From positions 1 to 5,982 of the forward strand of contig QNXQ01000073.1 in assembly GCA_003978875.1 (NCBI GenBank): 5,982 bases of DNA, written 5' to 3'. Position numbers and translations under genes: made by a program. The number at the start of each line of letters is the position of its first letter. Position 1 is the first letter of the stretch. The DNA comes from Aquifex sp. Lineage in GTDB: Bacteria > Aquificota > Aquificia > Aquificales > Aquificaceae. This document shows, in pieces, positions 1 to 5,396 of the stretch. Below the pieces are notes generated by a model. That model was not told where the DNA came from. It saw only the letters and a program-made list of their open reading frames with translations, and searched no databases.

Positions 1-185
1 TTATAAACTTTAATAAATAAGTTATTTTCATTCTCTGGAATTCCTGATTTGTACCCACTAACCTCTACCATGAACTCTTTTGAAAATTCCACAAAAAAAA
101 TATTTGAGAGCTGAACGGATAACCCAAAAGTATCGAATCCGCTACCGAAATTGGTCGTAGTTGCAGGTACTTCAATTTTAATCAT
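1..185 (-). CDS. thrB: Homoserine kinase (GHMP kinase family), N-terminal part, cut by the window edge
   Basis: Reading the minus strand from the ATG at 185-183 gives an open frame of 61 codons that runs off the left edge; the rest of the gene lies outside the window. The protein begins MIKIEVPATTTNFGSGFDTF. This matches the N-terminal signature of homoserine kinases (VPATxANxGPGFDxxGxAL), the first strand and loop of the GHMP kinase fold. Residues PENENNL near position 50 fit the 'PxxxxNL' segment that follows in the family. Homoserine kinase phosphorylates L-homoserine with ATP in the cytoplasm, the step before threonine synthase. The ATP-binding glycine-rich motif (PxxxGLGSS) would lie beyond the edge and cannot be checked. 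The start has no clear Shine-Dalgarno sequence; the 22 bases back to the upstream stop are AT-rich, so translation may depend on coupling to the small gene at 208-435. Another GHMP kinase (for example a mevalonate-type enzyme) is possible but fits the N-terminus less well. Confidence 0.8.
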   Translation of the reverse strand, partial: MIKIEVPATTTNFGSGFDTFGLSVQLSNIFFVEFSKEFMVEVSGYKSGIPENENNLFIKVY

Positions 186-207
186 TAAGTACTATTCTAA
201 ATGTTTA

Positions 208-435
208 TTAACCCTCCATCTCATTTACAGTTGCTCCGTCAAACATTCCCTCTTCAAGAGCAATTTGGACTAAAGAAACCTCTTCTTCTGATAGTTTTTT
301 TCCCTTTAGAACTTGTCTTACAAACTCCTCAAGAGCCTTTTCTACTACTTGTTCATCTATTTCATCTACGTGAATTTCATCCCTTTCAGCTATAAATCTT
401 CCGAAATTAACCGCTAACTCGTATAAATTCTCCAT
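208..435 (-). CDS. Small acidic protein of unknown function (75 aa)
   Basis: I do not recognise this gene. The frame on the minus strand is open back to a TTG at 504, but the ATG at 435-433 is preferred: a perfect GGAGG (445-441) lies 5 bases before it, while the TTG has no ribosome-binding site. The protein has 75 residues, with 20 Asp/Glu against 7 Lys/Arg, no cysteine, and no hydrophobic stretch long enough for a membrane segment or signal peptide, so it should be a soluble cytoplasmic protein. Residues about 2-17, 27-43 and 50-64 look like amphipathic helices. The middle is rich in DE pairs (RDEIHVDEIDEQ), with a short basic patch KGKK near 46-49. It lies 22 bp before thrB on the same strand and is divergent from nuoA, so it probably shares a transcript with thrB. 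It could be a small helical regulator or adaptor, but nothing in the sequence proves a function. Confidence 0.7.
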   Translation of the reverse strand: MENLYELAVNFGRFIAERDEIHVDEIDEQVVEKALEEFVRQVLKGKKLSEEEVSLVQIALEEGMFDGATVNEMEG

Positions 436-440
436 AACAA

Positions 441-445
441 CCTCC
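441..445 (-). promoter_or_regulatory. Ribosome-binding site that fixes the start of the 75-aa gene
   Basis: The minus strand reads GGAGG here, followed by TTGTT and then ATG (435-433). This 5-base spacing equals that seen for the nuo genes. It supports starting the small protein at 435 rather than at the upstream in-frame TTG (504-502), which has only AT-rich sequence before it. Confidence 0.75.
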
Positions 446-520
446 GCAAAATTTTTATTGAAGAAGCTAATAGTTTTTTCATCTTTGTGAATGACAAAGC
501 TCAAATAAGAAAAGCTAACC

Positions 521-549
521 TTGACATAAATCTAAAACGCTGGTATATC
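521..549 (+). promoter_or_regulatory. Predicted sigma-70-type promoter of the nuo operon
   Basis: A perfect -35 box TTGACA (521-526) is followed, after exactly 17 bp, by TATATC (544-549), which matches 4 of 6 bases of the -10 consensus TATAAT. Transcription would start near 556-557, leaving a leader of roughly 25 bases that contains the nuoA ribosome-binding site. It is the only good match in the 146-bp divergent region facing nuoA. No start-site data can be seen from sequence. Confidence 0.6.
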
Positions 550-571
550 TTTAACTTAGCCTTGAGCCGGC

Positions 572-577
572 GGAGGG
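572..577 (+). promoter_or_regulatory. nuoA ribosome-binding site
   Basis: GGAGGG ends 4 bases before the ATG at 582. It sits in a locally GC-rich patch (GCCGGC at 566-571) within an otherwise AT-rich leader and decides the nuoA start. Confidence 0.7.
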
Positions 578-581
578 TTGT

Positions 582-938
582 ATGGAATATGTAGCTTTAG
601 GAATAGCTTTAATTGTAGCTTTGCTTATAGCCCTTGGACAGGCTTTTATAAATGATATTTTAGGTTTTAGAAAAAGAGACCCTCTGGAAGATTACCCTTA
701 CGAATGTGGTGTTCCTCTATACGACAAAGAGGCAAGGGGGACTTTTAAACAAGGTTATTATCTACTGGGACTGCTCCTAATACTCTTCGACATAGAAGCT
801 GCCTATCTCTTTCCCTGGGCAGTTGTCTTCAAAGATATAGGAATTTACGGATTAATTGAGGTCATAGTGTTCGTGGGAATATTGGCATTAGGTTTTATAT
901 ACGCTTGGAGAAAAGGAGCCCTTAATTGGGAGATGTAG
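582..938 (+). CDS. nuoA: NADH:quinone oxidoreductase subunit A (NuoA)
   Basis: NuoA is a small membrane subunit of complex I that packs beside NuoH and NuoJ at the base of the quinone chamber. The 118-residue product has the normal family length. Three membrane helices are visible at about 4-26, 59-80 and 86-108. The loop after helix 1 carries the conserved motif YECGVP (Cys42), the segment known in the family to be mobile and exposed in the deactive state of mitochondrial enzymes. Helix 2 holds the family motif LFDIE (Asp70, Glu72), acidic residues linked to the proton path, followed by YLFPWA. The C-terminus WRKGALNWE is typical. The start at ATG 582 follows GGAGGG at 572-577. It is the first gene of the operon; the SD of nuoB overlaps its stop codon, so the two are likely translated in a coupled way. 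It is probably the paralogue called nuoA1 if the organism is Aquifex. Confidence 0.95.
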   Translation: MEYVALGIALIVALLIALGQAFINDILGFRKRDPLEDYPYECGVPLYDKEARGTFKQGYYLLGLLLILFDIEAAYLFPWAVVFKDIGIYGLIEVIVFVGILALGFIYAWRKGALNWEM

Positions 939-950
939 GAGGTAAGAGCC

Positions 951-1490
951 ATGGTTGCAATAAATTCTAATGGATTTGTTACTACTACGGTAGAGGAACT
1001 TCTCAGATGGGGAAGGAGGAATGCACTTTGGCCCGTAACTATAGGACTGGCTTGCTGCGCTATAGAAATGATGCATACCGCAGCATCAAGGTTTGACCTT
1101 GACAGGTTAGGGGTAATATTCAGAGCATCTCCTAGACAATCCGACGTTTTGATAGTTGCGGGTACGGTTGTTAATAAAGTTGCTCCCATGCTTAAACTTA
1201 TTTGGGACCAAATGCCCGATCCTAAGTGGTGTATTTCCATGGGAGGTTGTGCATCAGCAGGAGGACCTTTCCCTACATACTCAACCCTTCAAGGAGTTGA
1301 CAGAATAATACCCGTGGATGTTTACATTCCCGGATGTCCTCCTACACCGCAAGGTCTAATATACGGAATTCTTCAACTTCAGAGAAAAATCAAGGAGCAA
1401 GGAATAACTAAGTACGACAAACTATTTGCAGATTTTAACAGAGAAATAGAAAAAGAAGGCATATTTGTGCCCAGAGAACTTAAAGTGTGA
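951..1490 (+). CDS. nuoB: NADH:quinone oxidoreductase subunit B (NuoB), carries Fe-S cluster N2
   Basis: NuoB holds the terminal [4Fe-4S] cluster N2, which hands electrons to the quinone bound between NuoB and the NuoD domain. All four expected ligands are present: the tandem Cys35-Cys36 (LACCAIEMM), Cys100 (SMGGCAS) and Cys129 (YIPGCPP). Their spacing is as expected for the family. Other conserved blocks are FRASPRQSDVLIVAG (about 57-71), QMPDPKW (87-93) and the C-terminal GLIYGILQLQRKI helix. Length is 179 residues, within the usual 160-220. There is no membrane helix and no signal peptide; the protein is peripheral on the cytoplasmic side. The ATG at 951 is preceded by GGAGGT at 938-943 (7-base spacer), which starts inside the nuoA stop codon; the gap to nuoA is 12 bp. 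A group-4 hydrogenase small subunit is unlikely because nuoA, nuoJ and nuoK accompany it. Confidence 0.96.
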   Translation: MVAINSNGFVTTTVEELLRWGRRNALWPVTIGLACCAIEMMHTAASRFDLDRLGVIFRASPRQSDVLIVAGTVVNKVAPMLKLIWDQMPDPKWCISMGGCASAGGPFPTYSTLQGVDRIIPVDVYIPGCPPTPQGLIYGILQLQRKIKEQGITKYDKLFADFNREIEKEGIFVPRELKV

Positions 1491-1499
1491 GGATAAGTA

Positions 1500-3260
1500 A
1501 TGAAATGGATTAACAGGGCAAGTGCTGAGAGGGTTAAGCAAGAGTTCAAAGATACGGTTCAGTATTTCGAAACAAAGCATACTAAGGGTTTTGAAACCTC
1601 ATACGAAAATTTAAAGAAATTACTAAAGTACCTTAAGGAAAAAGAAAGATTTTTACATTTTGTAGATTTAACTTGTATAGACTTCCCTGAACATCCCAAA
1701 AGATTCCAGGGAATCTATATACTCTACAATCCTGAGGAAAATGAAAGGGTTATCGTAAAGTGCTGGGCTGAAAATGGAAAACTGCCTTCAATAGAGGACT
1801 TATGGCCAGGTGCTAAATGGGCAGAAAGAGAAGCTTACGATATGTTCGGCGTGGTCTTCGAAGGCCACGACAACCTCAGACGTATGTTTATGTGGGAAGG
1901 TTATGAATACCACCCTCTCAGAAAGGACTTTCCCTTACAGGGAATTCCGGAGGTAGAACTTCCCTCTCTTACAGAGGTAATTCACGGAAGAACAGACCCT
2001 CCTTCCCACGATTTTGAATTGGTTCATACAAAACTACCTACATTGGAAGACCTTGAAAGAACGGAAAAAGCTAGACTTAAGAAGAAAGCAGAACTTGTGC
2101 TCAATTGGGGGCCCCTTCATCCCGGAACTCACGGGACAATTTGGTTCCTCTTTGACCTTGAAGGTGAAAAGGTAGTTCAGAGTGATGTAATCCTCGGACA
2201 ACTGCACAGAGGAATGGAAAAATTAGCGGAAAATCTCCATTATTTCCAGTTCCTACCTTATACAGACAGAATGGACTACATCTCCGCTATATGTAATGAG
2301 CTTTCCTACGTTGAAACGGTTGAAAGGCTTCTTGGAATAGAAGTTCCCGAAAAAGCCAGATATATAAGGACTATGTTTGCCGAACTTCAGAGAATTAACT
2401 CCCACTTACTCTGGTTAGGAACAGGTGCCCTCGATTTGGGAGCTCTTACAGTATTCCTCTATGCTTTCAGAGAAAGAGAGAAGATAATGGACATAATAGA
2501 AGGAAATGCAGGATATAGATTAACGACCTGTTTCCTAAGAATAGGGGGAGTTCACTACGACCTTGCCGAGGGAACCCTTGACGTTGTAAAACATTTCGTT
2601 AAGGATTTCCCTCAAAGACTAAAGGAATATCACACTCTCCTTACCAGAAACAGAATATGGCTCAGAAGAACAAAAGACGTTGGAGTTATCACGAGGGAAG
2701 ATGTCCATAACTACGGTTTATCGGGACCTGTTGCGAGAGGTTCAGGAGTACCCTACGACCTTAGGAAGCTTCAACCTTATGCTGCTTACGATGAAGTTGA
2801 TTTCGATATTCCCGTAGGAGAAGTAGGAGATGTATACGACAGATACTTGGTAAGAATGGAGGAAATGGCTCAAAGTATAAAAATTATTGAGCAGTGTGTG
2901 CAGAAACTTGAGAAACTTCCCAAAGATGCACCTTATATAAATAAAGAACATCCCGCAGTTATACCGCCAAAAGAAGATGTTTTCCACGACCTCGAAAGTA
3001 TGGTTAAGTCTTTTAGAGTTGTAGTTCACGGAGAAAATGCTCCTCCGGGAGAGATATACTTCAGTGGTGAAAATCCAAGAGGAGAACTTGGTTTCTTCAT
3101 CTACTCAAAAGGTGGAAGTAATCCTTACAGGCTCAGGATACGTTCAGGGGCTCTGTATAACCTTTCAATATTCCCAAAACTCATACAGGGAAGAACTATA
3201 GCTGACGCTATAGCGCTACTGGGAAGCCTTGACCCTGTAGTAGGTGAAACGGATAGATAG
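1500..3260 (+). CDS. nuoCD: Fused NADH:quinone oxidoreductase subunits C and D (NuoCD)
   Basis: A single 586-residue protein joins the 30-kDa (NuoC) and 49-kDa (NuoD) subunits of the Q module. The C half (about 1-150) has the 30-kDa signature AEREAYDMFGVVFEGH (Asp114 region) and HPLRKDFPL (138-146). A charged linker (about 150-197) ends in LERTEKARLKKKAEL. The D half begins at NWGPLHPGTHG (202-212) and ends with SLDPVVGETDR. In it the quinone-site His211 and Tyr260 (TDRMDY) are 49 residues apart, as in Thermus Nqo4 His38/Tyr87. Arg257 beside N2 and Asp312 (LDLGA) are also kept. Odd points: GPLHP instead of GPQHP, and Thr342 where a His near N2 is normal (see findings). D-domain lacks the cysteines that bind nickel in hydrogenases. 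Start ATG 1500 follows GAGG (1489-1492), overlapping the nuoB stop. Fusion is also known in E. coli; in Aquifex the gene is, as I recall, named nuoD1. Confidence 0.95.
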   Translation: MKWINRASAERVKQEFKDTVQYFETKHTKGFETSYENLKKLLKYLKEKERFLHFVDLTCIDFPEHPKRFQGIYILYNPEENERVIVKCWAENGKLPSIEDLWPGAKWAEREAYDMFGVVFEGHDNLRRMFMWEGYEYHPLRKDFPLQGIPEVELPSLTEVIHGRTDPPSHDFELVHTKLPTLEDLERTEKARLKKKAELVLNWGPLHPGTHGTIWFLFDLEGEKVVQSDVILGQLHRGMEKLAENLHYFQFLPYTDRMDYISAICNELSYVETVERLLGIEVPEKARYIRTMFAELQRINSHLLWLGTGALDLGALTVFLYAFREREKIMDIIEGNAGYRLTTCFLRIGGVHYDLAEGTLDVVKHFVKDFPQRLKEYHTLLTRNRIWLRRTKDVGVITREDVHNYGLSGPVARGSGVPYDLRKLQPYAAYDEVDFDIPVGEVGDVYDRYLVRMEEMAQSIKIIEQCVQKLEKLPKDAPYINKEHPAVIPPKEDVFHDLESMVKSFRVVVHGENAPPGEIYFSGENPRGELGFFIYSKGGSNPYRLRIRSGALYNLSIFPKLIQGRTIADAIALLGSLDPVVGETDR

Positions 3261-3285
3261 GAGGGCTTTTTATGGAAAGCCTTTT
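3260..3285 (+). promoter_or_regulatory. Hairpin covering the nuoH ribosome-binding site and start codon
   Basis: The nuoH SD GGAGGG (3260-3265) lies in the 5' arm of an inverted repeat. GGCTTT (3264-3269) pairs perfectly with AAAGCC (3276-3281), leaving a 6-base loop TTATGG that contains the ATG. Extension outward by G-U (3263/3282), A-U (3262/3283) and G-U (3261/3284) would bury most of the SD. It may modulate translation of nuoH or simply be a chance repeat: the 3' arm encodes Glu-Ser-Leu. The stem is short for a cell living at high temperature. Confidence 0.4.
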
Positions 3286-4282
3286 ATATTCACTTCTTTT
3301 CACTTTACTCAAGGTATTAATAGTTTTCCTCACAGCGTTGGGAGTAGGAGCTTATCTTACCTGGTTTGAAAGAAAATTAGCGGGACATATTCAAAACAGA
3401 TTAGGACCTACCGTCGTAGGGCCTTTTGGTTTACTCCAGCCCATAGCGGACGCTATAAAGCTTGCAACCAAAGAAACGGTAATTCCGAGAGGTGCTGATA
3501 AACCGGTCTACTATATGGCGATAATAATGGCCCTTGTACCCTCCATACTACTTTTAGCAGTGATTCCCTGGGGTCCAGGTTTTATGGTAAACGGGAAGTA
3601 TATAGAACCTATTATTGCAGATGTAAATATAGCACTTCTTCTTGCCTTTGCCCTCGGGTCTTTATCAGTTTACGGAACTATTTTTTCCGGTTGGGCTTCT
3701 AATTCAAAGTACGCGTTCATAGGTTCTCTCAGAAAAGCAGCAGTTGTTATAGCTTACGAAGTCGTTTTAGGTTTCTCTGTTCTTGGAGTAATCCTACTTG
3801 CCGGGACACTCAGTACGGTAGGTATAGTTGAAGCTCAGATTCAAAAGGGAGTGTGGTTTATCGTTTATCAACCAGTAGCCTTTATACTCTACCTTTACTG
3901 TATGCTTGCAGAGAGTGGAAGAGTTCCATTTGATATTCAAGAAGCGGAAGCGGAATTGGTTACCGGTTATAACGTTGAATACGGTGGTATGAAATTCGGA
4001 GCTTTTCCTCTCGCGGAGTGGTATGTAAACGTAATAGCTCTCTCTGCAATAGCTGTGGTTCTCTTCTTCGGAGGGTGGGATGGACCTAAAATCCTTGGAC
4101 CGCTTTCACCCTACTTCTGGTTCGTGGCAAAAACCTTTGCTTTAGTATTTTTTACAATATGGCTACATTGGACTTTACCGAGATTTCAAGCCAAAGACAT
4201 TACAGAAATAGCGTGGAAGATATTACTTCCCATAGCTATTCTTAACGTTATTATTACTGCGGTTGTGGTCTACATTTTCTGA
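3272..4282 (+). CDS. nuoH: NADH:quinone oxidoreductase subunit H (NuoH)
   Basis: NuoH is the membrane subunit that forms the floor of the quinone chamber and links the Q module to the proton pumps. The 336-residue length and about eight hydrophobic helices fit the family. Helix 1 (about 5-30) runs into the hallmark loop FERKLAGHIQNRLGP (32-46) and GLLQPIADAIKL (53-64), the amphipathic segment at the quinone entrance. Further signatures are SNSKYAFIGSLRKAA followed by YEV with Glu163, and RVPFD (217-221) leading to the acid-rich QEAEAELVTGYNVEYGG with Glu224, 226 and 228, part of the 'E-channel'. The ATG at 3272 has GGAGGG six bases upstream, which begins at the last base of the nuoCD stop; the gap is 11 bp. 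nuoE, F and G, which separate nuoCD from nuoH in the E. coli order, are missing. Related hydrogenase subunits (HyfC/EchB) are less likely given the neighbours. Confidence 0.96.
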   Translation: MESLLYSLLFTLLKVLIVFLTALGVGAYLTWFERKLAGHIQNRLGPTVVGPFGLLQPIADAIKLATKETVIPRGADKPVYYMAIIMALVPSILLLAVIPWGPGFMVNGKYIEPIIADVNIALLLAFALGSLSVYGTIFSGWASNSKYAFIGSLRKAAVVIAYEVVLGFSVLGVILLAGTLSTVGIVEAQIQKGVWFIVYQPVAFILYLYCMLAESGRVPFDIQEAEAELVTGYNVEYGGMKFGAFPLAEWYVNVIALSAIAVVLFFGGWDGPKILGPLSPYFWFVAKTFALVFFTIWLHWTLPRFQAKDITEIAWKILLPIAILNVIITAVVVYIF

Positions 4283-4293
4283 GGAGGGCTGAT

Positions 4294-4899
4294 ATGAAAG
4301 TAAAAAGGTTAAATAGGAAGGATTACTTAAACATTTTAGAAGCTATATTCTTTATAGACTTTCTTAAAGGTCTTTCTGTAACCCTGAAAAATCTCCTGAG
4401 GAAGCCTATCACTACGGAATATCCGAAGGAAAAACTTACTCCTCCTAAGCGTTTTAGGGGTGCACACGGACACTTCGTGTGGGATGGAACCGAACCTGAT
4501 TCCCTCAAAGCCATAGAAAAGTTTATGTCCTATGAGAAAGCAAAAAGTAGATGTGTTGCTTGTTATATGTGTCAAACAGCCTGTCCTATGCCTACACTCT
4601 TCAGAATAGAAGCAGTTCAACTCCCAAACGGAAAGAAAAAGGTTGTGAGATTTGACATGAACCTTCTCAATTGTCTATTTTGTGGACTTTGTGTAGACGC
4701 TTGCCCAGTAGGTTGTCTTACCATGACAGATATATTTGAATTGGCGAACTACTCCAGAAGAAATGAAGTGTTGCATATGGAAGATTTAGAGAAGTTTGCC
4801 ATAGATTTTAAGCAAAGAAGAGGAGATGAACCCGACAGAATTTGGCCTAAAGATGAAGAAAGGGAAAAACTATGGGGGAAGATAGAGTGGAGTGGATAA
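4294..4899 (+). CDS. nuoI: NADH:quinone oxidoreductase subunit I (NuoI), two [4Fe-4S] clusters
   Basis: NuoI relays electrons from the NADH module to cluster N2 through clusters N6a and N6b. Both ferredoxin motifs are complete: CVACYMCQTACP with Cys87, 90, 93, 97, and CLFCGLCVDACP with Cys127, 130, 133, 137. By ferredoxin logic the last Cys of each motif serves the other cluster. The N-terminal amphipathic helix (about 10-37, FIDFLKGLSVTLKNLLRKP) that rests on NuoH/NuoA is present, followed by the family block PKRFRGAHG. An extra Cys141 (CPVGC) sits where most relatives have a small or hydrophobic residue. The 201-residue length is slightly above the usual 150-190 because of a charged C-terminal tail rich in Glu, Asp, Lys and Trp. 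The ATG at 4294 has GGAGGG five bases before it; the gap to nuoH is 11 bp. The gene's end overlaps nuoJ. Confidence 0.95.
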   Translation: MKVKRLNRKDYLNILEAIFFIDFLKGLSVTLKNLLRKPITTEYPKEKLTPPKRFRGAHGHFVWDGTEPDSLKAIEKFMSYEKAKSRCVACYMCQTACPMPTLFRIEAVQLPNGKKKVVRFDMNLLNCLFCGLCVDACPVGCLTMTDIFELANYSRRNEVLHMEDLEKFAIDFKQRRGDEPDRIWPKDEEREKLWGKIEWSG

Positions 4900-5375
4900 T
4901 ATTCGTTGTTTTAGGAACTTGGTTAATCCTTTCAGCTTTAGGTACTGTCTTCGTAAAGAGTCCTATTCACGTCATTCTTTTCTTTCTATCTACACTTCTG
5001 GCTATGGCGGCCATTTTCCTTGTTCTGGGAGCAGAGCTACTTGCAGGTATACAGCTTATTATTTATGCGGTAGCAATAGTAGTCTTCTATGTACTTGTAA
5101 TAACTACAATCCCTTGGGAAAAAATTAAACGGTTTGAAGGAATTTACAAAAGCGAACTTATGGTAGCTTCTCCTATTTTATTCATACTTTTCCTCCTAAT
5201 GAGCTATATGGTAGTAAAAGGGGAATTTGCCCAGCCGGTGGGTCTTGTAAAGGATAATGTAAAGGATTTAGGTAAAGAGCTGTTTACTTCTTATTTGTTT
5301 CCCTTTGAAGTAGCTTCTGTGATTTTATTAGTTGCCATGATAGGAGCAATCCTTCTTGGTAGAAAGGAAGAGTAA
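4872..5375 (+). CDS. nuoJ: NADH:quinone oxidoreductase subunit J (NuoJ)
   Basis: NuoJ is a membrane subunit between NuoH/A and NuoK. The 167-residue product shows five hydrophobic helices at about 9-27, 33-52, 57-77, 96-115 and 144-163. Helix 3 (GIQLIIYAVAIVVFYVLV, Tyr65) is the family's diagnostic helix, whose pi-bulge is thought to change during turnover. The last helix carries the conserved FPFEVASVILLVAMIGAI and a short charged tail GRKEE. The assigned ATG at 4872 lies 28 bases inside nuoI, with AGGGA (4861-4865) six bases upstream. A GTG at 4887-4889 (Val6) would shorten the overlap to 13 bases but lacks a well-spaced SD. Either start keeps helix 1. The overlap suggests translational coupling, fixing the ratio of NuoJ to NuoI. 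The gene ends 18-21 bp before nuoK. Confidence 0.93.
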   Translation: MGEDRVEWIIFVVLGTWLILSALGTVFVKSPIHVILFFLSTLLAMAAIFLVLGAELLAGIQLIIYAVAIVVFYVLVITTIPWEKIKRFEGIYKSELMVASPILFILFLLMSYMVVKGEFAQPVGLVKDNVKDLGKELFTSYLFPFEVASVILLVAMIGAILLGRKEE

Positions 5376-5383
5376 AAAGCTCA

Positions 5384-5389
5384 GAGGTG
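5384..5389 (+). promoter_or_regulatory. nuoK ribosome-binding site
   Basis: GAGGTG is complementary to the usual 16S rRNA 3' end. It lies 7 bases before the ATG at 5397 and 4 bases before the GTG at 5394, so spacing alone does not choose between them; the Glu36/Glu72 numbering favours ATG 5397. Confidence 0.6.
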
Positions 5390-5396
5390 GGGTGTG

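Noticed and set aside
201..395. 64-residue + strand frame opposite the small acidic gene
   Set aside because: Leu/Pro/Phe-rich antisense of a Glu/Lys-rich frame; no ribosome-binding site and no promoter.
208..504. Longer 98-residue version of the small minus-strand protein starting at TTG 504
   Set aside because: TTG start without any ribosome-binding site; the internal ATG at 435 has a perfect GGAGG at 5-base spacing, and the extra 23 residues lie over the promoter region.
566..571. GCCGGC palindrome before nuoA as an operator
   Set aside because: Only six bases, no flanking symmetry, and likely part of the GC-rich ribosome-binding patch.
845..1240. 131-residue minus-strand frame antisense to nuoA/nuoB
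   Set aside because: It lies fully opposite strongly conserved NuoA and NuoB coding sequence, resembles no family, and has no convincing ribosome-binding site.
2742..3029. 95-residue minus-strand frame opposite nuoCD
   Set aside because: Shadow of the conserved NuoD domain; its Phe/Tyr/Asn-rich composition is what antisense of this codon use produces.
4336..4620. 94-residue minus-strand frame, and a smaller one, opposite nuoI
   Set aside because: Opposite the conserved NuoI N-terminus and first Fe-S motif; the cysteines in it are by-products of antisense reading.
4892..5128. 78-residue + strand frame inside nuoJ
   Set aside because: Out-of-frame with a well-supported NuoJ; Ser/Tyr/Cys-rich translation resembles no family. 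No sign of a frameshift in NuoJ, whose helices are intact.
5394..5396. GTG as nuoK start
   Set aside because: Possible by SD spacing, but ATG at 5397 gives the standard 100 residues and places both key glutamates at 36 and 72.
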